The notes under the pieces were generated by a model. The model was not told the DNA's origin and ran no database searches. It worked only from the letters and a program-made list of their open reading frames with translations. Shown piece by piece: positions 1-11,717 of a stretch of DNA of 64,000 bases. The position numbers were made by a program, and so were the translations under genes. How positions within the stretch are numbered: the stretch's first letter is position 1; the number at the start of each line of letters is the position of its first letter. The DNA comes from Pseudevernia furfuracea (lineage: Eukaryota; Ascomycota; Lecanoromycetes; Lecanorales; Parmeliaceae), in the NCBI GenBank assembly GCA_022315425.1, contig JAIUPT010000042.1, positions 868,001-932,000 of the forward strand, given 5' to 3'.

Positions 1-268
1 GAAAGGACCGAAATGTCCAAGGTGTCAGTTACTGATACTGACAAATCTGCTGAGCCCACTCTAACCTCGCCACTCGAGGAGTTTCAAGGCGACACTCGAA
101 CTCGGCCTCACACACCCTCGCCAGGGCCAACACCGGCGAAGTTTCCAGCAGATAGCGCTTCTAAGCCAACGGCACCTTCCCAGTTGAGCTGCGCCCAGGT
201 GATAGTAACACCGCGCGAGAAGCCAACTCGAAGGGCGAGAAGAGATTTCACGCTAATGCCGTAAACGC

Positions 269-1107
269 TTACACACACCGAGTCCGCCAAAAGGAAAGCA
301 GAACAACAAGCTCCCTTTGAGCCACAGAAACATCAAAAATTTCTTCCCGAAGGGCCGAGCGTACCCTGGATGTTGCGCCAGTACGTAGTCCCGGGTGATT
401 GAACAGCATGTTTTCGAAGCTGAAGCACATCGAATTTGCTCTCTGAGCATGATCGGAGCAACCTTTGGATTCCATCGCTGTCATTGTCTGGTATAAATAA
501 TTGCTTGAGATAGAGTGCCTATTTAGAGAAAGGGTCAATGATGAGGGAACCTGTGAAGAGAGGCCTTCAACCACACTGGAGACAGATTCGAGCAGCAGGA
601 GATTGACTCCTTCAAAGAGATCTGTGAACCTACAAGCGAGAGAGCAGGTCCTTGCAACTGCGGCGAAGTATTCGATGTTTCTGTCCCAAATCGGTGTCAG
701 CTCTGGGCAGTGTGGGTGAAGAAGAGTAGAGGTCAATCGACTTAAAAGATCGGGGATATGCTCGCGCAGCTCCACTACTTCTTGAAGACAAGCGTTGAGC
801 GAGCCGGTATTCCCCCGGACACAGAAAGTGACACTGGGTAAAGTTGAAGCGCTTCAAAAGAGAGACTGCGTGGTTCGATGGGCAAATTGTTCGAAGAAGT
901 GACAGCTTTGGAGGTTCAGGTCCCCAAAGCGAGGGCAAAGGACATCAAGGTCTGCAGAGTACTCCACCTGACCCCTCTTGACACAGAATTTGCCAAGTTG
1001 CTTGGCTCATGGTCTTTATGCGTTGAAGTAGGGATTTGTTGAGTGTGGTCTGGGAAAAGGCCCAGAACAGACCTTCTGATTTCCCATCTGCTCTGGTCAT
1101 CTGCCAT
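269..1107 (-). other. Unresolved or decayed coding stretch
   Basis: Three overlapping minus-strand open stretches (1107-916, 938-630, 775-269) lie in different frames. Each looks partly protein-like; the longest has 168 residues with leucine-rich amphipathic segments. I could not join them with convincing splice sites, and stops separate the frames, so this is either an unrecognised multi-exon gene or a degenerated one. I recognise no domain. The first 268 bases of the window hold nothing I can support. Confidence 0.25.
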
Positions 1108-1239
1108 GGATATGTTGCTACAAGTAGTGCTGCTCCAAGAAACCTTTTGATCCTGCTAAGCTATGACTGCAACCGCAGAATCGTGGAGTTTATGAACGAA
1201 ATCCCAGTCATGTTTCCACTAGAAAGCAGCCCCGTTTGA

Positions 1240-2064
1240 TCATCCTGCACTAAGAACGGTGGGGCAAATGGATCCGGCATCTGTGTGCATTCCTGATTGA
1301 CGACTGCTTCCAATCAGCGTCCCGATCCCCATCGTGTGCAGAAGGCAATACCCACAAGCAGCATAGTAAACCAAATTGAACGGATTCTTGGCGGCGGGCC
1401 CCCCCTCGGACGGGGCCCATCCCAGAGCGACGCAGCTATTCCAATCCATCACCTCCTTTGGTTGGGTCTCACTGGTCAAACCCTCATCCTGCAGGTAAAG
1501 ATGCGCCAGCTGATGCACCAAATCATAAGCCTGATACTTGACCAACGGATCTGACTGGCCCAAAAAGACGTTGTTTTGCACTAGCGGACAATATATATCC
1601 CGAGGCCCACCGGGCGTAAAGACCGGCTGAAATGACAAGGTCGTAAAGCTCGGACAGAGGAACACAAGAACCGTATCCTTCGCCCAGAAACTCGTAACCC
1701 CAGTCTCAGTACAACGATCGAGCGGTTCGTATCCGATATCGTACTTTTGCCTTATATTCCGCTTCGCACAAACAAAGGTGGGTTCTTGATCACGCCCTGC
1801 AGCCTGGGTGATGGGTAGGTGCAGGATGTTGGTCATGAGACGCTGGAGGAAAGACCTGAAGATATTGGATTTATACATAGCGGTATAGCCATTGATGCTC
1901 AAGACGCCGCGCTGGATGTCGAGTAAAGGACGAATCATGGCTGATTGTGCGAGGGTGATGGCATATTCGATAGCTGGCTTGCTGTTTTCGCAGCTCTCAA
2001 TTGTGTAGGCGAAGGCGATAGGCAGGAAGAGAGCGAGAAGATAGTGGACTTTGGGAAGTTTCAT
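1240..2064 (-). CDS. Secreted metallopeptidase-like protein, probably inactive
   Basis: Intronless reading frame of 274 residues starting at an ATG. Residues 1-19 form a typical signal peptide (KVHYLLALFLPIAFA), so the product is likely secreted. The middle carries paired cysteines and the segment YDLVHQLAHLYLQ (about residue 182), which sits where fungal secreted zinc peptidases of the deuterolysin / lysine-specific endopeptidase type have HExxH. Both histidines are kept, but the catalytic glutamate is read as glutamine (CAG). If the family assignment is right, this is a pseudo-peptidase or a binding protein rather than an active enzyme. The family call rests on layout (signal peptide, HxxxH, cysteines, fungal context), not a database match. 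It could also be an unrelated secreted protein with a chance HxxxH. Confidence 0.6.
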   Translation of the reverse strand: MKLPKVHYLLALFLPIAFAYTIESCENSKPAIEYAITLAQSAMIRPLLDIQRGVLSINGYTAMYKSNIFRSFLQRLMTNILHLPITQAAGRDQEPTFVCAKRNIRQKYDIGYEPLDRCTETGVTSFWAKDTVLVFLCPSFTTLSFQPVFTPGGPRDIYCPLVQNNVFLGQSDPLVKYQAYDLVHQLAHLYLQDEGLTSETQPKEVMDWNSCVALGWAPSEGGPAAKNPFNLVYYAACGYCLLHTMGIGTLIGSSRQSGMHTDAGSICPTVLSAG

Positions 2065-2572
2065 TGTCCGGTTTGGTCAAGAAATAGATCTGGAGAGTTC
2101 GAAGGTGAGGAGAAGTCAAGGCAGTCAAAACCTGAGATTGGTCATCTTTTAAAGCAGGATATCAGAGCGGGAGTGCGGGCACCGTCTAAAGGAGATCGCT
2201 TTGATGCGCGTAAACGGTGAGAGTGGATTTGCTCGACCAACTGCGCACGTTCGAAGGTGGGATACCGTCTATGCGACGGCGCGTCCCTTTGGGGCCGATC
2301 AGTGTGGGGTCGATTCTTAGATCATGACATTGTAGAGATCGAAAGGACAAGCGCAGTGAAGCGGTTGAAACCCATGAACGATTAAGGTTTCAAATTGGAC
2401 AAGTAGACACGCATCAATTTGGGCAGAATGACGAACAATGGCACGAGTATAGATGCAAAACATGAGAGATCTGCAAGCTGTTTTCATTTGATGCAAAAAG
2501 AACGCTCAATGCTACTGAGATGCAAAGGGAAAAAAGCGCTTAATCAGGTACTATGCATGCCAAAAGTTACAT
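2065..2572. other. Intergenic, no gene seen
   Basis: About 500 bases between two minus-strand genes: the promoter side of the peptidase-like gene and the 3' side of the membrane-protein gene. It is moderately AT-rich with short random open frames only. No repeat or RNA gene seen. Confidence 0.5.
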
Positions 2573-3742
2573 TCATCCGCCTCCTAACCCTCTGCTCCTC
2601 GGATCCACCCGACCTGGGCTTCCGAGATAAGGTTTCGTAGGATCCCATCCGACTTCGTTTAGCATATCAGCCAACTGTGTCCCCGGCCTTCCGAGACCTC
2701 CTCCAGGTGGGCTGTATATCTTGATACTCTCCATACTCGGCTCGTGTTTCATCCGTGGTGATGGTGACCGCTGATTGACCGGTGTCTGCGGTGCGTTTAG
2801 TATGCTCCTGCCAATGCCATCGACGGGCGCGCTGCGACGTATCATTGTAGATGATCTTGAGAACATGGAGCGCAAAGATTTACGGGACTTGGATTCTTTT
2901 CGTAAGAAATCAGCACGTACAGCGCCCATACCCTCAGACTTGTAGATAGGGTCGGATATCGAAGCTCTAACATTGGAAAATTCGGGCGAGGTTGGGGAGG
3001 AAGGTTCTTTATGGCGCCGATGGCCAAAGCAACAAAGGAAGGCGACGGTCAGAAGGATGCCAAAGGCTAAGCCGGAGAAGAATCCCACAAGGGTACCTGC
3101 AGGGGTAAACTGGGGACAGTGCGCCTGTGGTACGGAGCCGTTCGCGGTTGCATGATCCGAGGGTATTAGAGTGGGGGTAGCGGACGTGGAGGTCTGTGAT
3201 GTTGTTGCTGATGCGGATGAGCTCGAGCTCGTGGTTTTTTGGGAAGAGGTTGAGGAAGAGGATGAGGAGGAGGAAGTAGCTGTGGTCGAAGAGGTCGATG
3301 TTGTGGTTGAGGATGTGGCGACAGCACACTGGCCGTTTTGGCAGCTGTAGCCGTGGGGGCAACACATGTTTCCATTGCAAGATTCCAAAGTGCCGCTCAG
3401 CTCGGTGCTAAACAGCTGGCTTTCAGGATGTAGAGTCGCATTCTGCTGGGTGATATCGCAACTGATGGCTGTTATGACGGAGCAGGTCTGGCCCGTAGGA
3501 CAGCAGATCGCAGACTTTTTGTTGTTAAAGGGGATGCAGGTGCTTGTTGTTGGGCAGCAGAAATTGTCAGGTAGTCCGTCCTGGTTGCAAGGTGTGAAGC
3601 CAGCCAGGGAACATGTGTCGGCTCTTGGAAGGAGCCCCAATGCTTGTGCTGCTTGTTCTACTGCTGAGAGTGCTATTACTGAGGGAAAGGTGGTGGAAAG
3701 AAGGCATACTGCCGCTGGCTTGAGAAATGTCATTCGTCCCAT
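2573..3742 (-). CDS. Cys-rich, Ser/Thr-stalked single-pass membrane protein
   Basis: A single-exon frame of 389 residues. Visible layout: signal peptide (about 1-25), a cysteine-rich ectodomain (about 43-145, with CCPTTSTC, ICCPTGQTC and NMCCPHGYSC blocks), a serine/threonine-rich linker (about 146-200) likely to be O-glycosylated, one transmembrane helix (about 218-240, FFSGLAFGILLTVAFLCCF) followed by basic residues HRRHK, then a cytoplasmic tail of about 145 residues rich in S, R and P. This is the plan of fungal cell-surface sensors or wall-anchored membrane glycoproteins (WSC/Mid2-like in layout). The cysteine spacing is not the WSC pattern, so I do not name it. Candidate roles are wall sensing or adhesion, by inference only. 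Confidence 0.75.
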   Translation of the reverse strand: MGRMTFLKPAAVCLLSTTFPSVIALSAVEQAAQALGLLPRADTCSLAGFTPCNQDGLPDNFCCPTTSTCIPFNNKKSAICCPTGQTCSVITAISCDITQQNATLHPESQLFSTELSGTLESCNGNMCCPHGYSCQNGQCAVATSSTTTSTSSTTATSSSSSSSSTSSQKTTSSSSSASATTSQTSTSATPTLIPSDHATANGSVPQAHCPQFTPAGTLVGFFSGLAFGILLTVAFLCCFGHRRHKEPSSPTSPEFSNVRASISDPIYKSEGMGAVRADFLRKESKSRKSLRSMFSRSSTMIRRSAPVDGIGRSILNAPQTPVNQRSPSPRMKHEPSMESIKIYSPPGGGLGRPGTQLADMLNEVGWDPTKPYLGSPGRVDPRSRGLGGG

Positions 3743-4395
3743 GGTGATTCTGTATGGTGAGTAGGATATGAAGAAGATTGAAGAGTTAGTGGCAAGCTCG
3801 GCGTGCCAGAATTACTGGGAGTATAATGAGATCAAAGGGAACAGTGTAAGGAAGAGAAGGGTCAAGGCACCAAGGAGGGAGATAAAGCGAGAACAATGCA
3901 GGTCCTATTTAGCACATGTCGAACAAAGATAGAGGCCAGCTTTGAACATGAAGAGGAACAAAGAGAGACAGAGAGAAGGGGGGCTTTTTGATGGGGATGC
4001 AGAGGAGCATTGATTCGGGGCATCACTACCAAGCGTTGAGCCTTACCATCACCACCATGCTCGCGCAAAGCAGGAATAGACCAAGCCCACGCGCCGAGAC
4101 ACCCGGACCAGAGCACGGGGTAAATGTACTGACCAGTGACTGCATCAGATATGTGAGTCAAGACTCGTATCGAGAGGCTGTCGTGGTGGGCAACATGAAA
4201 CAAGTACCAATTGCCTCGGGCGCCTCTGTGTGAAAGATGAGAGGTTTCCGAGCCGGGAGGCACCTTTGACTGGTGGCGATAAAACCACGCTACTCATACT
4301 CTAGTTGTAAAAAGAATAGCGTCAAAATCTTACCTTAGGATTTCAATCGTACAAGTAAATTTAGCTCTCTCTGCAATAGTACCACTCGATTTCTT
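3743..4395. promoter_or_regulatory. Shared divergent promoter region
   Basis: About 650 bases separate the start of the minus-strand membrane-protein gene from the start of the plus-strand mitochondrial ribosomal protein gene, so both promoters must lie here. I see purine-rich tracts (3840-3880, 3950-3980) but no clear TATA box. A minus-strand open frame of 133 codons (3862-4263) has no recognisable features and is left out. Confidence 0.4.
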
Positions 4396-5457
4396 ATGAT
4401 ATTGTCACCTCTTTCGCGGCAGCAGACCGCTCTGCGAATATCCGGGCCTCTCATCCAAGTAAGCTTACCATTCCCTTTGCAGCCCCATCGCAATCTTGAC
4501 CCAATACTAGACCCAATGCCTTTACAATCCCAAAACGCAACGACGGCGTATACACAAAGTGCCCCAGCTCAACCATGGTAAAGCTTTCCAGGAAGATGGC
4601 GTACCTGGCATGCTATCATCTGCTGGGTTCGACTTGGCCTGGCATCAATATCAAGGCCACGTCGTCGATCGTCTCAACAAGCTAACAGCCGGTATACCCT
4701 CTTTTGCCTCGATCTGCTCGTCCGGGACCTCGAATCACTAAACCCCTGCTCACCTTATCACTCAGATACTCCGTACTCCGCGTCTTCCACAAAAGACCTC
4801 ATCCTCACCCACGCCCGTAAACCACAAGCCGCCTCTCTCTTCAACCACGCCAGCATGGCCTGGGCAAACCATCATTTCTTCTCCACCCTCTCCCCCGACC
4901 CTCCCAAAATGTCCGCCCTCTTCACGTCCAAAATCAGCGACTCCTTCTCCTCCCCCGAATCACTCAGGGCCACCTTCATCGCAACAGCCAACGCCATGTT
5001 CGGCCCCGGCTTCGTCTGGCTCGTCCAACACAAAAGCAAAAACGTTCACTTGCAGGAAAATGAACTTTCAATCCTGACAACCTACCTCGCTGGCTCACCT
5101 CTACCGGGAGCGCATTATAGGAGGCAGGAGCAGGATCACAACACCATGATGGGCGCTGGCTCGTTCGGTAGCACTTCACTCTTTCCCAAATTGGAAAGTA
5201 AAATCGCGTACGGTGGAGCGGATATCGACATACTGTTGGGGGTGAATACGTGGCAGCATGTTTGGTTAATGGATTGGGGTGTCGGAGGGAAGAAGGAGTT
5301 TCTGGAAGGGTGGTGGAGGGCTATAGATTGGGATAAGGTGGAGTCGAATTGGCACAATACGGAGAGCAAGGGGGCAGAGAGGAAAAGGAGTATTGCTCTG
5401 AGTAGGGTGGGAGATGTGGGTAGACAGAGGCAAAGGCCTGCCGAAAGTGTATATTAG
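4396..5457 (+). CDS. Mitochondrial small-subunit ribosomal protein with SOD fold (Rsm26/mS42-type)
   Basis: Three exons: 4396-4458, 4511-4691, 4766-5457, with GT-AG introns of 52 and 74 bases, giving 311 residues. The N-terminus is basic and hydroxylated (MILSPLSRQQTALRISGPL), as expected for mitochondrial import. Exon 2 carries the N-terminal Fe/Mn-SOD helix region (GVPGMLSSAGFDLAWHQYQG) and exon 3 the SOD C-terminal block, WQHVWLMDWGVGGKKEFLEG. In true Mn/Fe-SOD the C-terminal block supplies metal ligands (DxWEHAY). Here the pattern is altered (WQHVWLMDW), as in the fungal mitoribosomal SOD homologues Rsm26 (mS42) and Mrp1 (mS43). It should act structurally in the mitochondrial 37S subunit, not as a dismutase. 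Which of the two paralogues it is remains uncertain. Confidence 0.85.
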
Positions 5458-6538
5458 GAAGAAGCGCGCTGGTCCTTGTACAAAGATTCTGCACAGGCTA
5501 TGTAGTGATATTCTGGCAAAACCTTCCAATACCGTCGCAATCACTCGGTACTATGAAGGATTCTCGCCTCTGAAAGAGCATATACGATCGATACAAAAGA
5601 ATAGAGACCGTTTGCGGAAAGAGCACCGCACAGCTCGCATTTTACACACAAATCACCACTCAAAACATCCCGTGCAAGGACAGACGGTTCGCCTCTGCAC
5701 CAGAAAACCCCTCTGCTGCAGGCTCTACTGGAAAAAAGCAACCGACCCAACCTCGCCCCCACGACAACCAGCAACCCGTCGCCCCCCGGTCTGGACTGGC
5801 GTTCAGCGCGGCGCTCCCTCTAATAAACTGCTTTCGTTCAACCTGGGTCTGCCGGGGGAGACAATTAAAATTGCAAGCTCGTTTGTTTGCGGGGAGCAAA
5901 GAGTCGGGATGTAGTTTCCAAACGAGGAAACCTACCTACCTTATCAGACAGAACCCCAGAAGTAAGAGTCTGAGACGACCGCCCCTTCCCCCGCCATCCA
6001 TCCGCAGAGAGTTGCTCTTCATCGTCGATTTCGGCAGCCACCGGAGGCGATCCGATTCGACTTCCACTGTTCGATTACAGTATTACTTAACCTGCTTGGG
6101 GGTTGGCCCTTGAGACTGGTTTGATACGTGAGCAGTGGGGGAAGTGCAGCACTCTAACAACAAGGAATGTGCATAGACAACTACGGAATGAATCTTACAA
6201 CTGCTATTGCCTGATGGAAATGCTTTTCCGCACGTCTTTGCGGATACAAATATAGGGGAGTAACGACATCACCAGGGCGCGCCAGCATGAGAATCACTAG
6301 GGAACAGAATTTTTCTTGCTGAACGGTACTGATCTACAGCCCATGCACAAATATATCAATGTCCATGCATGCCTTACCATATAGCATACTCTCTGGCGGA
6401 GGTAGATAAGAGACGTCGGTAATCGTTAAACCTTGAGCGCCCTGCTCAGAGACCCTATATCTGGTATCAAAAAAAAGAAAGATATCATACCCCCGATCGC
6501 TTTCCTGCCTTATGTTATCCCATTACCCTCAATCCACC
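5458..6538. other. Intergenic between convergent genes
   Basis: About 1.1 kb between the 3' ends of the mitoribosomal gene and the DUF8004-type gene. It should contain both terminators. Short open frames in several phases show no protein-like composition. No tRNA-like cloverleaf or repeat was noticed. Confidence 0.5.
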
Positions 6539-9231
6539 TCACCACTCACTGGGTGGTTGGAAATCCGTGAACCCGTGCACCAATGCCCTCCTTCTCCTCG
6601 CAGCCTCTGCAGCACTCTCAGTACTATGCTCTCCACTTCCGTCGCTTTTCACGGTACTTCTAACTTCGTCCATGTTATTCGCATTCGTCTCACTGCCAAC
6701 ATCCCCCATTCCCACCTCTGGGCCACCATTAGTCGCAACCCACTCCTCAGCTCTTTTCCTCCCAAGGCTAGCATCGTGTGGTTTGGGGCCAGGAGGGTCT
6801 AACGTAGGATCAGACGCTGAACTGCCTCCCCGCGTCCTACCATCGCCGTATTGGCCCCATAGGATGGGTTTGTGCGCGTTGGGACGAGCTTTGGGAAGAA
6901 CGGGACCCCAAGTCTCGGGTATAACCCAGCAGTGACTACGCTTATGCTCGGCTTCCGCTTCGGGCGGGGAGCCTCGCTCGGCCCAGGGTACTACCCCTTT
7001 CAATTGTGGGCAAAGGTGATATTGCGCGCCTTCTTTAAACCGGAGATTTGGACTGTCGACGGAAATGGTAGCAAGGACCTGTAGAACACCATATACAAGG
7101 ATCCAACGGCCGCGGCGTGCCTCGAATGGGTCAAGAGTCTCTACCTGGTCGCTCTGCTCAAAACGGATGAAATTGGTGACAAGGTCGGTGTGCATGTATT
7201 GGTCACGGAGAGTGTAGACATTGCTAGCTTCTGCGTAGGACAGTGCTTTGCGCCGGGACTGAGCAAGTAGATCTGCGGGCGAGCCTGGCTTCTTGACAAT
7301 CCATGTGGATCTAGGCTTGGACTGGGTGGGGACCGAGGGGGGCGTGATTGGATAAGGATGAGGGATATGAGGGAAGCCGTTGCGGTTGTCGAAGCCAAGA
7401 AGAATATCGGTGAAAGGAAGCTCGAAAGTATCTGCACGGAAGTTCTGGCCAGACTGGCTGGTGATTGCCCATTTCTGTCCTGGGCGATACTCTATCCCAT
7501 CGAACATCACGTCACGGTCGACCAGGTAGTCGTACAAACCCTCGAAATCATTCTTGAGACGCATGACCATGTCGCGAGTCAGCCAAGTCTGGTCATTGGT
7601 CGGTGGCCAATGCAGGAACGCATTCTCGTAGTATTTGCAGAACCACTTCCTTAATCTGTCAAAGCAGCCATGAGCAACGGAAGCCGGGAGAACAGTGTGA
7701 GGCCACATGTCGCCGAAGTCGAAAGAAAGCAGCCAACCTTGAGCCCGGGTAATTCGCTCTTCAATCTCCATGCTCGCATTTTGTAGGAACATCTTAGTAT
7801 GAGGTGTAACGTGACGCCATTCCGGAATTGTTTGAAGCCCCATGTCCAGCATGCCTACACAGTGCACAAAAGCTTCAATGTAGCCCTCTCTCCAATGTAC
7901 TCCAGGCGCCTCGCTAAAGGCCAGCAATGACGCCGCATAGGACGGATTGTTTCTGACATCGTCAAACTTGTGACGGACAATGTAGTCTGTGATCCAATCT
8001 ACTTTGTTGATGCTATTATCCAAATAGTCCGGATACATAACGATACGCTCAAACAGCTTAGTCATTGCCTCATGTAGTGTCGTACCAACCAAGGCGCTAG
8101 CATCGTACATGACGGCGAAGAAGTTTCGAGTGGTAATATGCCATATTGTCGAGTGGATTCCAGTCTCTGCTCCTGGCCACGGTATGTAAATATCATGCTG
8201 AATACCACTCGGCGCCCTTTGAATGTGAGGTTTAGAATCGCCAATAGGACGTATGGCGTCAACGTCGCCATCTTCATCTTGAGGTCCATACGCGTTGTAC
8301 ATGTCGGCATCTTCTGGTGACTCCTCCCTCAGAGCGTGCTGGTCGTTAGGATAGAACTTAGGCCAGCCTTCAGGCTCCGAGACATTGTACAGCTGGTCTA
8401 TGAACGCCTTGGACCCGGATTGCTTGATGACGCGAGAATTGATGCGGAAGGAAGGAGGTGGCTTTGTCCGTGAACCTTGCATATACATGTAAACAAATGT
8501 ATCTCCTTTCTCATCCCACAATTCAGGATTCTAATTCTTGTCAGCGTCAGGTTTACTAATCGCGCTTTGGTAATGCTTGCATTAGAGAGAGACTTCCACC
8601 CCAACTGAGGCAGCTTCCCACCACCTTCAAATCGCCTAATTTTATGTATAACGGACTCTTGTTGCTGTCTCTGACGCGGTGCTGGGGTGTGGTGGCCACT
8701 CGAAGAGAAAGTTGCCTGACCCTCAGAAGGGGAAGTGCTGGATGTCAAGGATGGTACAGCATCCACAGAAGGTGTGTAGTTCAAGCTCCGGTTAGGGATA
8801 TCAGAGTTTATGGTAGTTTTAAATGGTCGCAGCCTTGGCTTCTCTGCATTGTCCTTCTTGCCCTTGATCAGTCCACCTAGCTTGCCTCGCAGACTCGAGC
8901 TCATGCCATCGAGGTGTGTTCGAAAGTCACTCTTTTCAATTGCTGAAGCAACGATGATTGGGCGGGGCTTCCGCATATGTGAAGGCATGTGAGGAAGAGG
9001 GTATCCATATGTGCTGCTTGTAGAAGAAGCTGATCGGCGGCGCGGATTGGAGTGGTGGGACGATTGGTAAGAAGGGGTCGCGGAGAAGTTTGGCCTGGAC
9101 GCTGGCAATGGTCCGCCAGGGTAGCCATAGAAGTAGGGATCATCGTGTCCATATTCAGAGTATTCCTTCAAGGCTCGTTTATCTGCTTGTTCGAGGTTCT
9201 GCTTGCGCACGTAGGCACTCCTCCCTGACAT
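6539..9231 (-). CDS. Large fungal conserved protein of the DUF8004 type
   Basis: Two exons, complement(6539-8530, 8581-9231), 880 residues. Residues 1-215 are low-complexity and basic (S/P/R-rich, with RGKLGGLIKGKKD). The conserved part begins near FEGGGKLPQLGWKSL and continues across the intron into NPELWDEKGDTFVY, then a long globular region with many W, Y and H residues. The last 150 residues are again disordered (AEAARRRRALVHGF). The block order matches the conserved fungal family annotated DUF8004, of unknown function. I infer no catalytic role. The single intron uses a GC donor (see separate entry). A (GAT)n tract lies upstream of the start. Confidence 0.75.
8531..8580 (-). other. GC-AG intron in the DUF8004-type gene
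   Basis: Fifty bases. On the minus strand the exon ends ...TCTCTCTAAT and the intron starts GCAAGC, ends GAATTAG and carries the branch motif GCTGAC. Removing it joins GWKSLSN to NPELWDEKGD in phase, matching the expected protein block. No GT donor nearby keeps both flanking blocks in frame. Confidence 0.7.
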
Positions 9232-11717
9232 GGTGGGCGGTAAAGGTAGTTGGGATGTGGGTTCGCGAGGAAGGTGGGAGGATTCTCAGCGAAGAGCAAA
9301 CGGCATGAGATTGAGGGTGAATTTTTGACCCTTTGGGCAATTGAACTTGCAGTGGATTTAGTTTGATTTATTGGGTGATTGTGATGATGATGATAATGAT
9401 GATGTAGTAGGAATGCAGGAGGATTGAGAGCTGAAGTCAGACCTGCAGGCGGATCCCTGTGCCTGGATTTCGACACCAAAGAGATCCCGTAGGGGCATCA
9501 GAGTTCGGTGCGACCTCGGCTTGGTGGAGATTGGGTAGCAAACACTTGATTATTCAATTTGGAAGAAAAAAGACCCTTCAAACACGTCTAGTCTCGATTG
9601 CTGACTTCACAAGTTGGAAGTGGAAGTCTATAAAAGCCAGCGGCGCTGAATGGAAAAGTAAGAAAGTCAGGAAGTCAGAAAGAAGAATTGATTGAGCGGT
9701 GTGGCGGCGGTATCATTGTTGAAGGATGGGATTCTATGACAATTCCTGTGAATAAAATGGTAAATAATGGATTACTTATGAGTATGACTACGGAGTAGAT
9801 ACGAGTATGTATGATATTTATGACGGCCAGAGTCAGAGCTTTATCCATGCAATTATGTAAGAACGAATGATTTTGAGTTGAGATATCCTGCATCAATGCG
9901 ATATGCGATCTCGGGGCCGGCTTGATCGGAGTTCTGCATGGGCATGCGCCTTGCACTGTCCTGTGCCTGAGATGCTGAGATGAAATGACAGCGCATCTCG
10001 ACGACCCTGGCATCACAATTCCATCATGATTGGCTCGCTGCCCACGTTTTCGTCCGTTTCACGGTACGGGAAGGATACTAGAATAATCTTCTAGAAAGAT
10101 TGACAATTTGAGGGCGACGACATGATGTTTGAGACCTTTTTCGGGCAAGCGCTCCAACAGATTCCTTCCTGTCTCCCTTTGTTTGTCATGATATCCGTAG
10201 TGATATTTGCGATAGGTATGATCATTGAAATGTGAATAGTCATCGCGTTAAGGCTCAACGGCGTCATTGGTGCCATCTCAAAGCTTGTCAAACAATCTTC
10301 CGAGTGGCACGCATATGGAATATCCGGGGGAAGACTATTATGAATTTATGGGTCCTAATCCCGCCCCAAATCATCAAGTACCGGCCCCCCCCCACCGGAT
10401 CTGCCCACGATGGACAACTGGACAATAATAAGGAGATCCATGTGTAGGGGAGATTGATTTCATGCTCATGCAAATGCATGAAACTCGATCTGTGAGCTTT
10501 ATCATTACAAGCCTGGTTGTGTAAAAGATATTTGTCCTGCTGCAAGCCTGCATCCAGCCGACGCCAAAGGCTTGGTTACCGAGAATTCTATCAAGCCAGA
10601 AATCTGCAAGCCAAGGCGTGGAACTTCCCACGCAGGCTAGCTTACAATATCCAGGCGCCCAACTTTGGGAGTGTCGCCGGTCAATGTTAACTGATTTGGT
10701 TACCACATAATCTCGATCCCCTTTTACTGGCAGCTCTCCAATTTCTGTCCCACAAAACAATAAGCGCCAACAATCACCGGCTCTAGCTTCCCGTCTATCG
10801 AGGCAGGCATCGCAAAGACCCCCAGCGCAAAAAGGAGGAACCTTTTATTCAACTGTGCAGGATCTCGGAGATGGGAATCAGACATACGTACGGCGGCCAT
10901 ACTTCGTTAGCATGAATAGTTATACGAGTAGGCACTGAAACAGAACAAGACGACAAACATTCGTTGAAGGGGGCAAACTTGGCGGAGACAGCGAGCAGCG
11001 TAGAGTAAGACGAGAAGAGTTCAAGGTCGATTGCAGGCGATACCATAGGTATATATCACACTCGAGGTGACCAATATCGCCAGGAAACCTGAACAAGCGA
11101 AATCGCTGAGATCTCTTAGTTGTTATCAAATGGCTTTGTTGAATAGAAAAGTTTGTGGCATATTGATATTTATTAATCCATGAACTATATCACGTGTTCA
11201 AAGCCGAAACACCCTCAGAGTGTATCTATCGAAAGTGGCTAGCTCTAGCGTCAAGCCTTCACCCTTCATTGTTCATGGAGGGTTGGAACCAAGCAAATGG
11301 AAATGGTTGATCCCTTGCAATTTCACGTGGTTAAAAAGTGTGGGTCCCGTGAGGATGCCACAGACTTGTCTCCCAGTCGGCCAGTCCAATTTCCTAAGCG
11401 ATCAACGACCACTGGTGTTTGATTGTGTAAAATCATTGAGCAATTGTGTGCTGAACGATCAATAATCGCTTATGGAGCAAGTCAATGGCTCCGAGGCCTG
11501 CGATTGGAATTTCTCAAAGGTCAACAACCAATCTCCCCAGGCCGATGAAGCAGTCTTGCACTCCACAGTCCGGCATACTGAGCGGCCAACAAGCATACAT
11601 ACTACGCCAAAGTGGGGGCGCTGTTCCTCGTAACCTGTTATTTTGAGTGGTCAATGGCGTGGCTTCTGCACGATATGCAACTGATTCATATTCCAGAATC
11701 TGTCAAAGTGCAGGGAT
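9232..11717. other. Long intergenic region, no gene seen
   Basis: About 2.5 kb with no supportable gene. The first part is the promoter of the DUF8004-type gene and contains an imperfect (GAT)n run at 9382-9404. A C8 run lies near 10387. The last part is the 3' flank of GPI17. Open frames up to 128 codons occur on both strands but lack protein-like composition, splice context or motifs. An unannotated non-coding RNA cannot be excluded. Confidence 0.45.

Noticed and set aside
3862..4263. A 133-codon minus-strand open frame in a promoter region
   Set aside because: No domain, low-complexity composition and position between two divergent real genes.
4766..5457. Active Fe/Mn superoxide dismutase
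   Set aside because: The metal-ligand block is altered and the protein has the layout of the mitoribosomal SOD-like proteins.
9675..10760. Several open frames of 65-128 codons on both strands
   Set aside because: No protein-like composition, motifs or conserved splice patterns; they are expected by chance in 2.5 kb.
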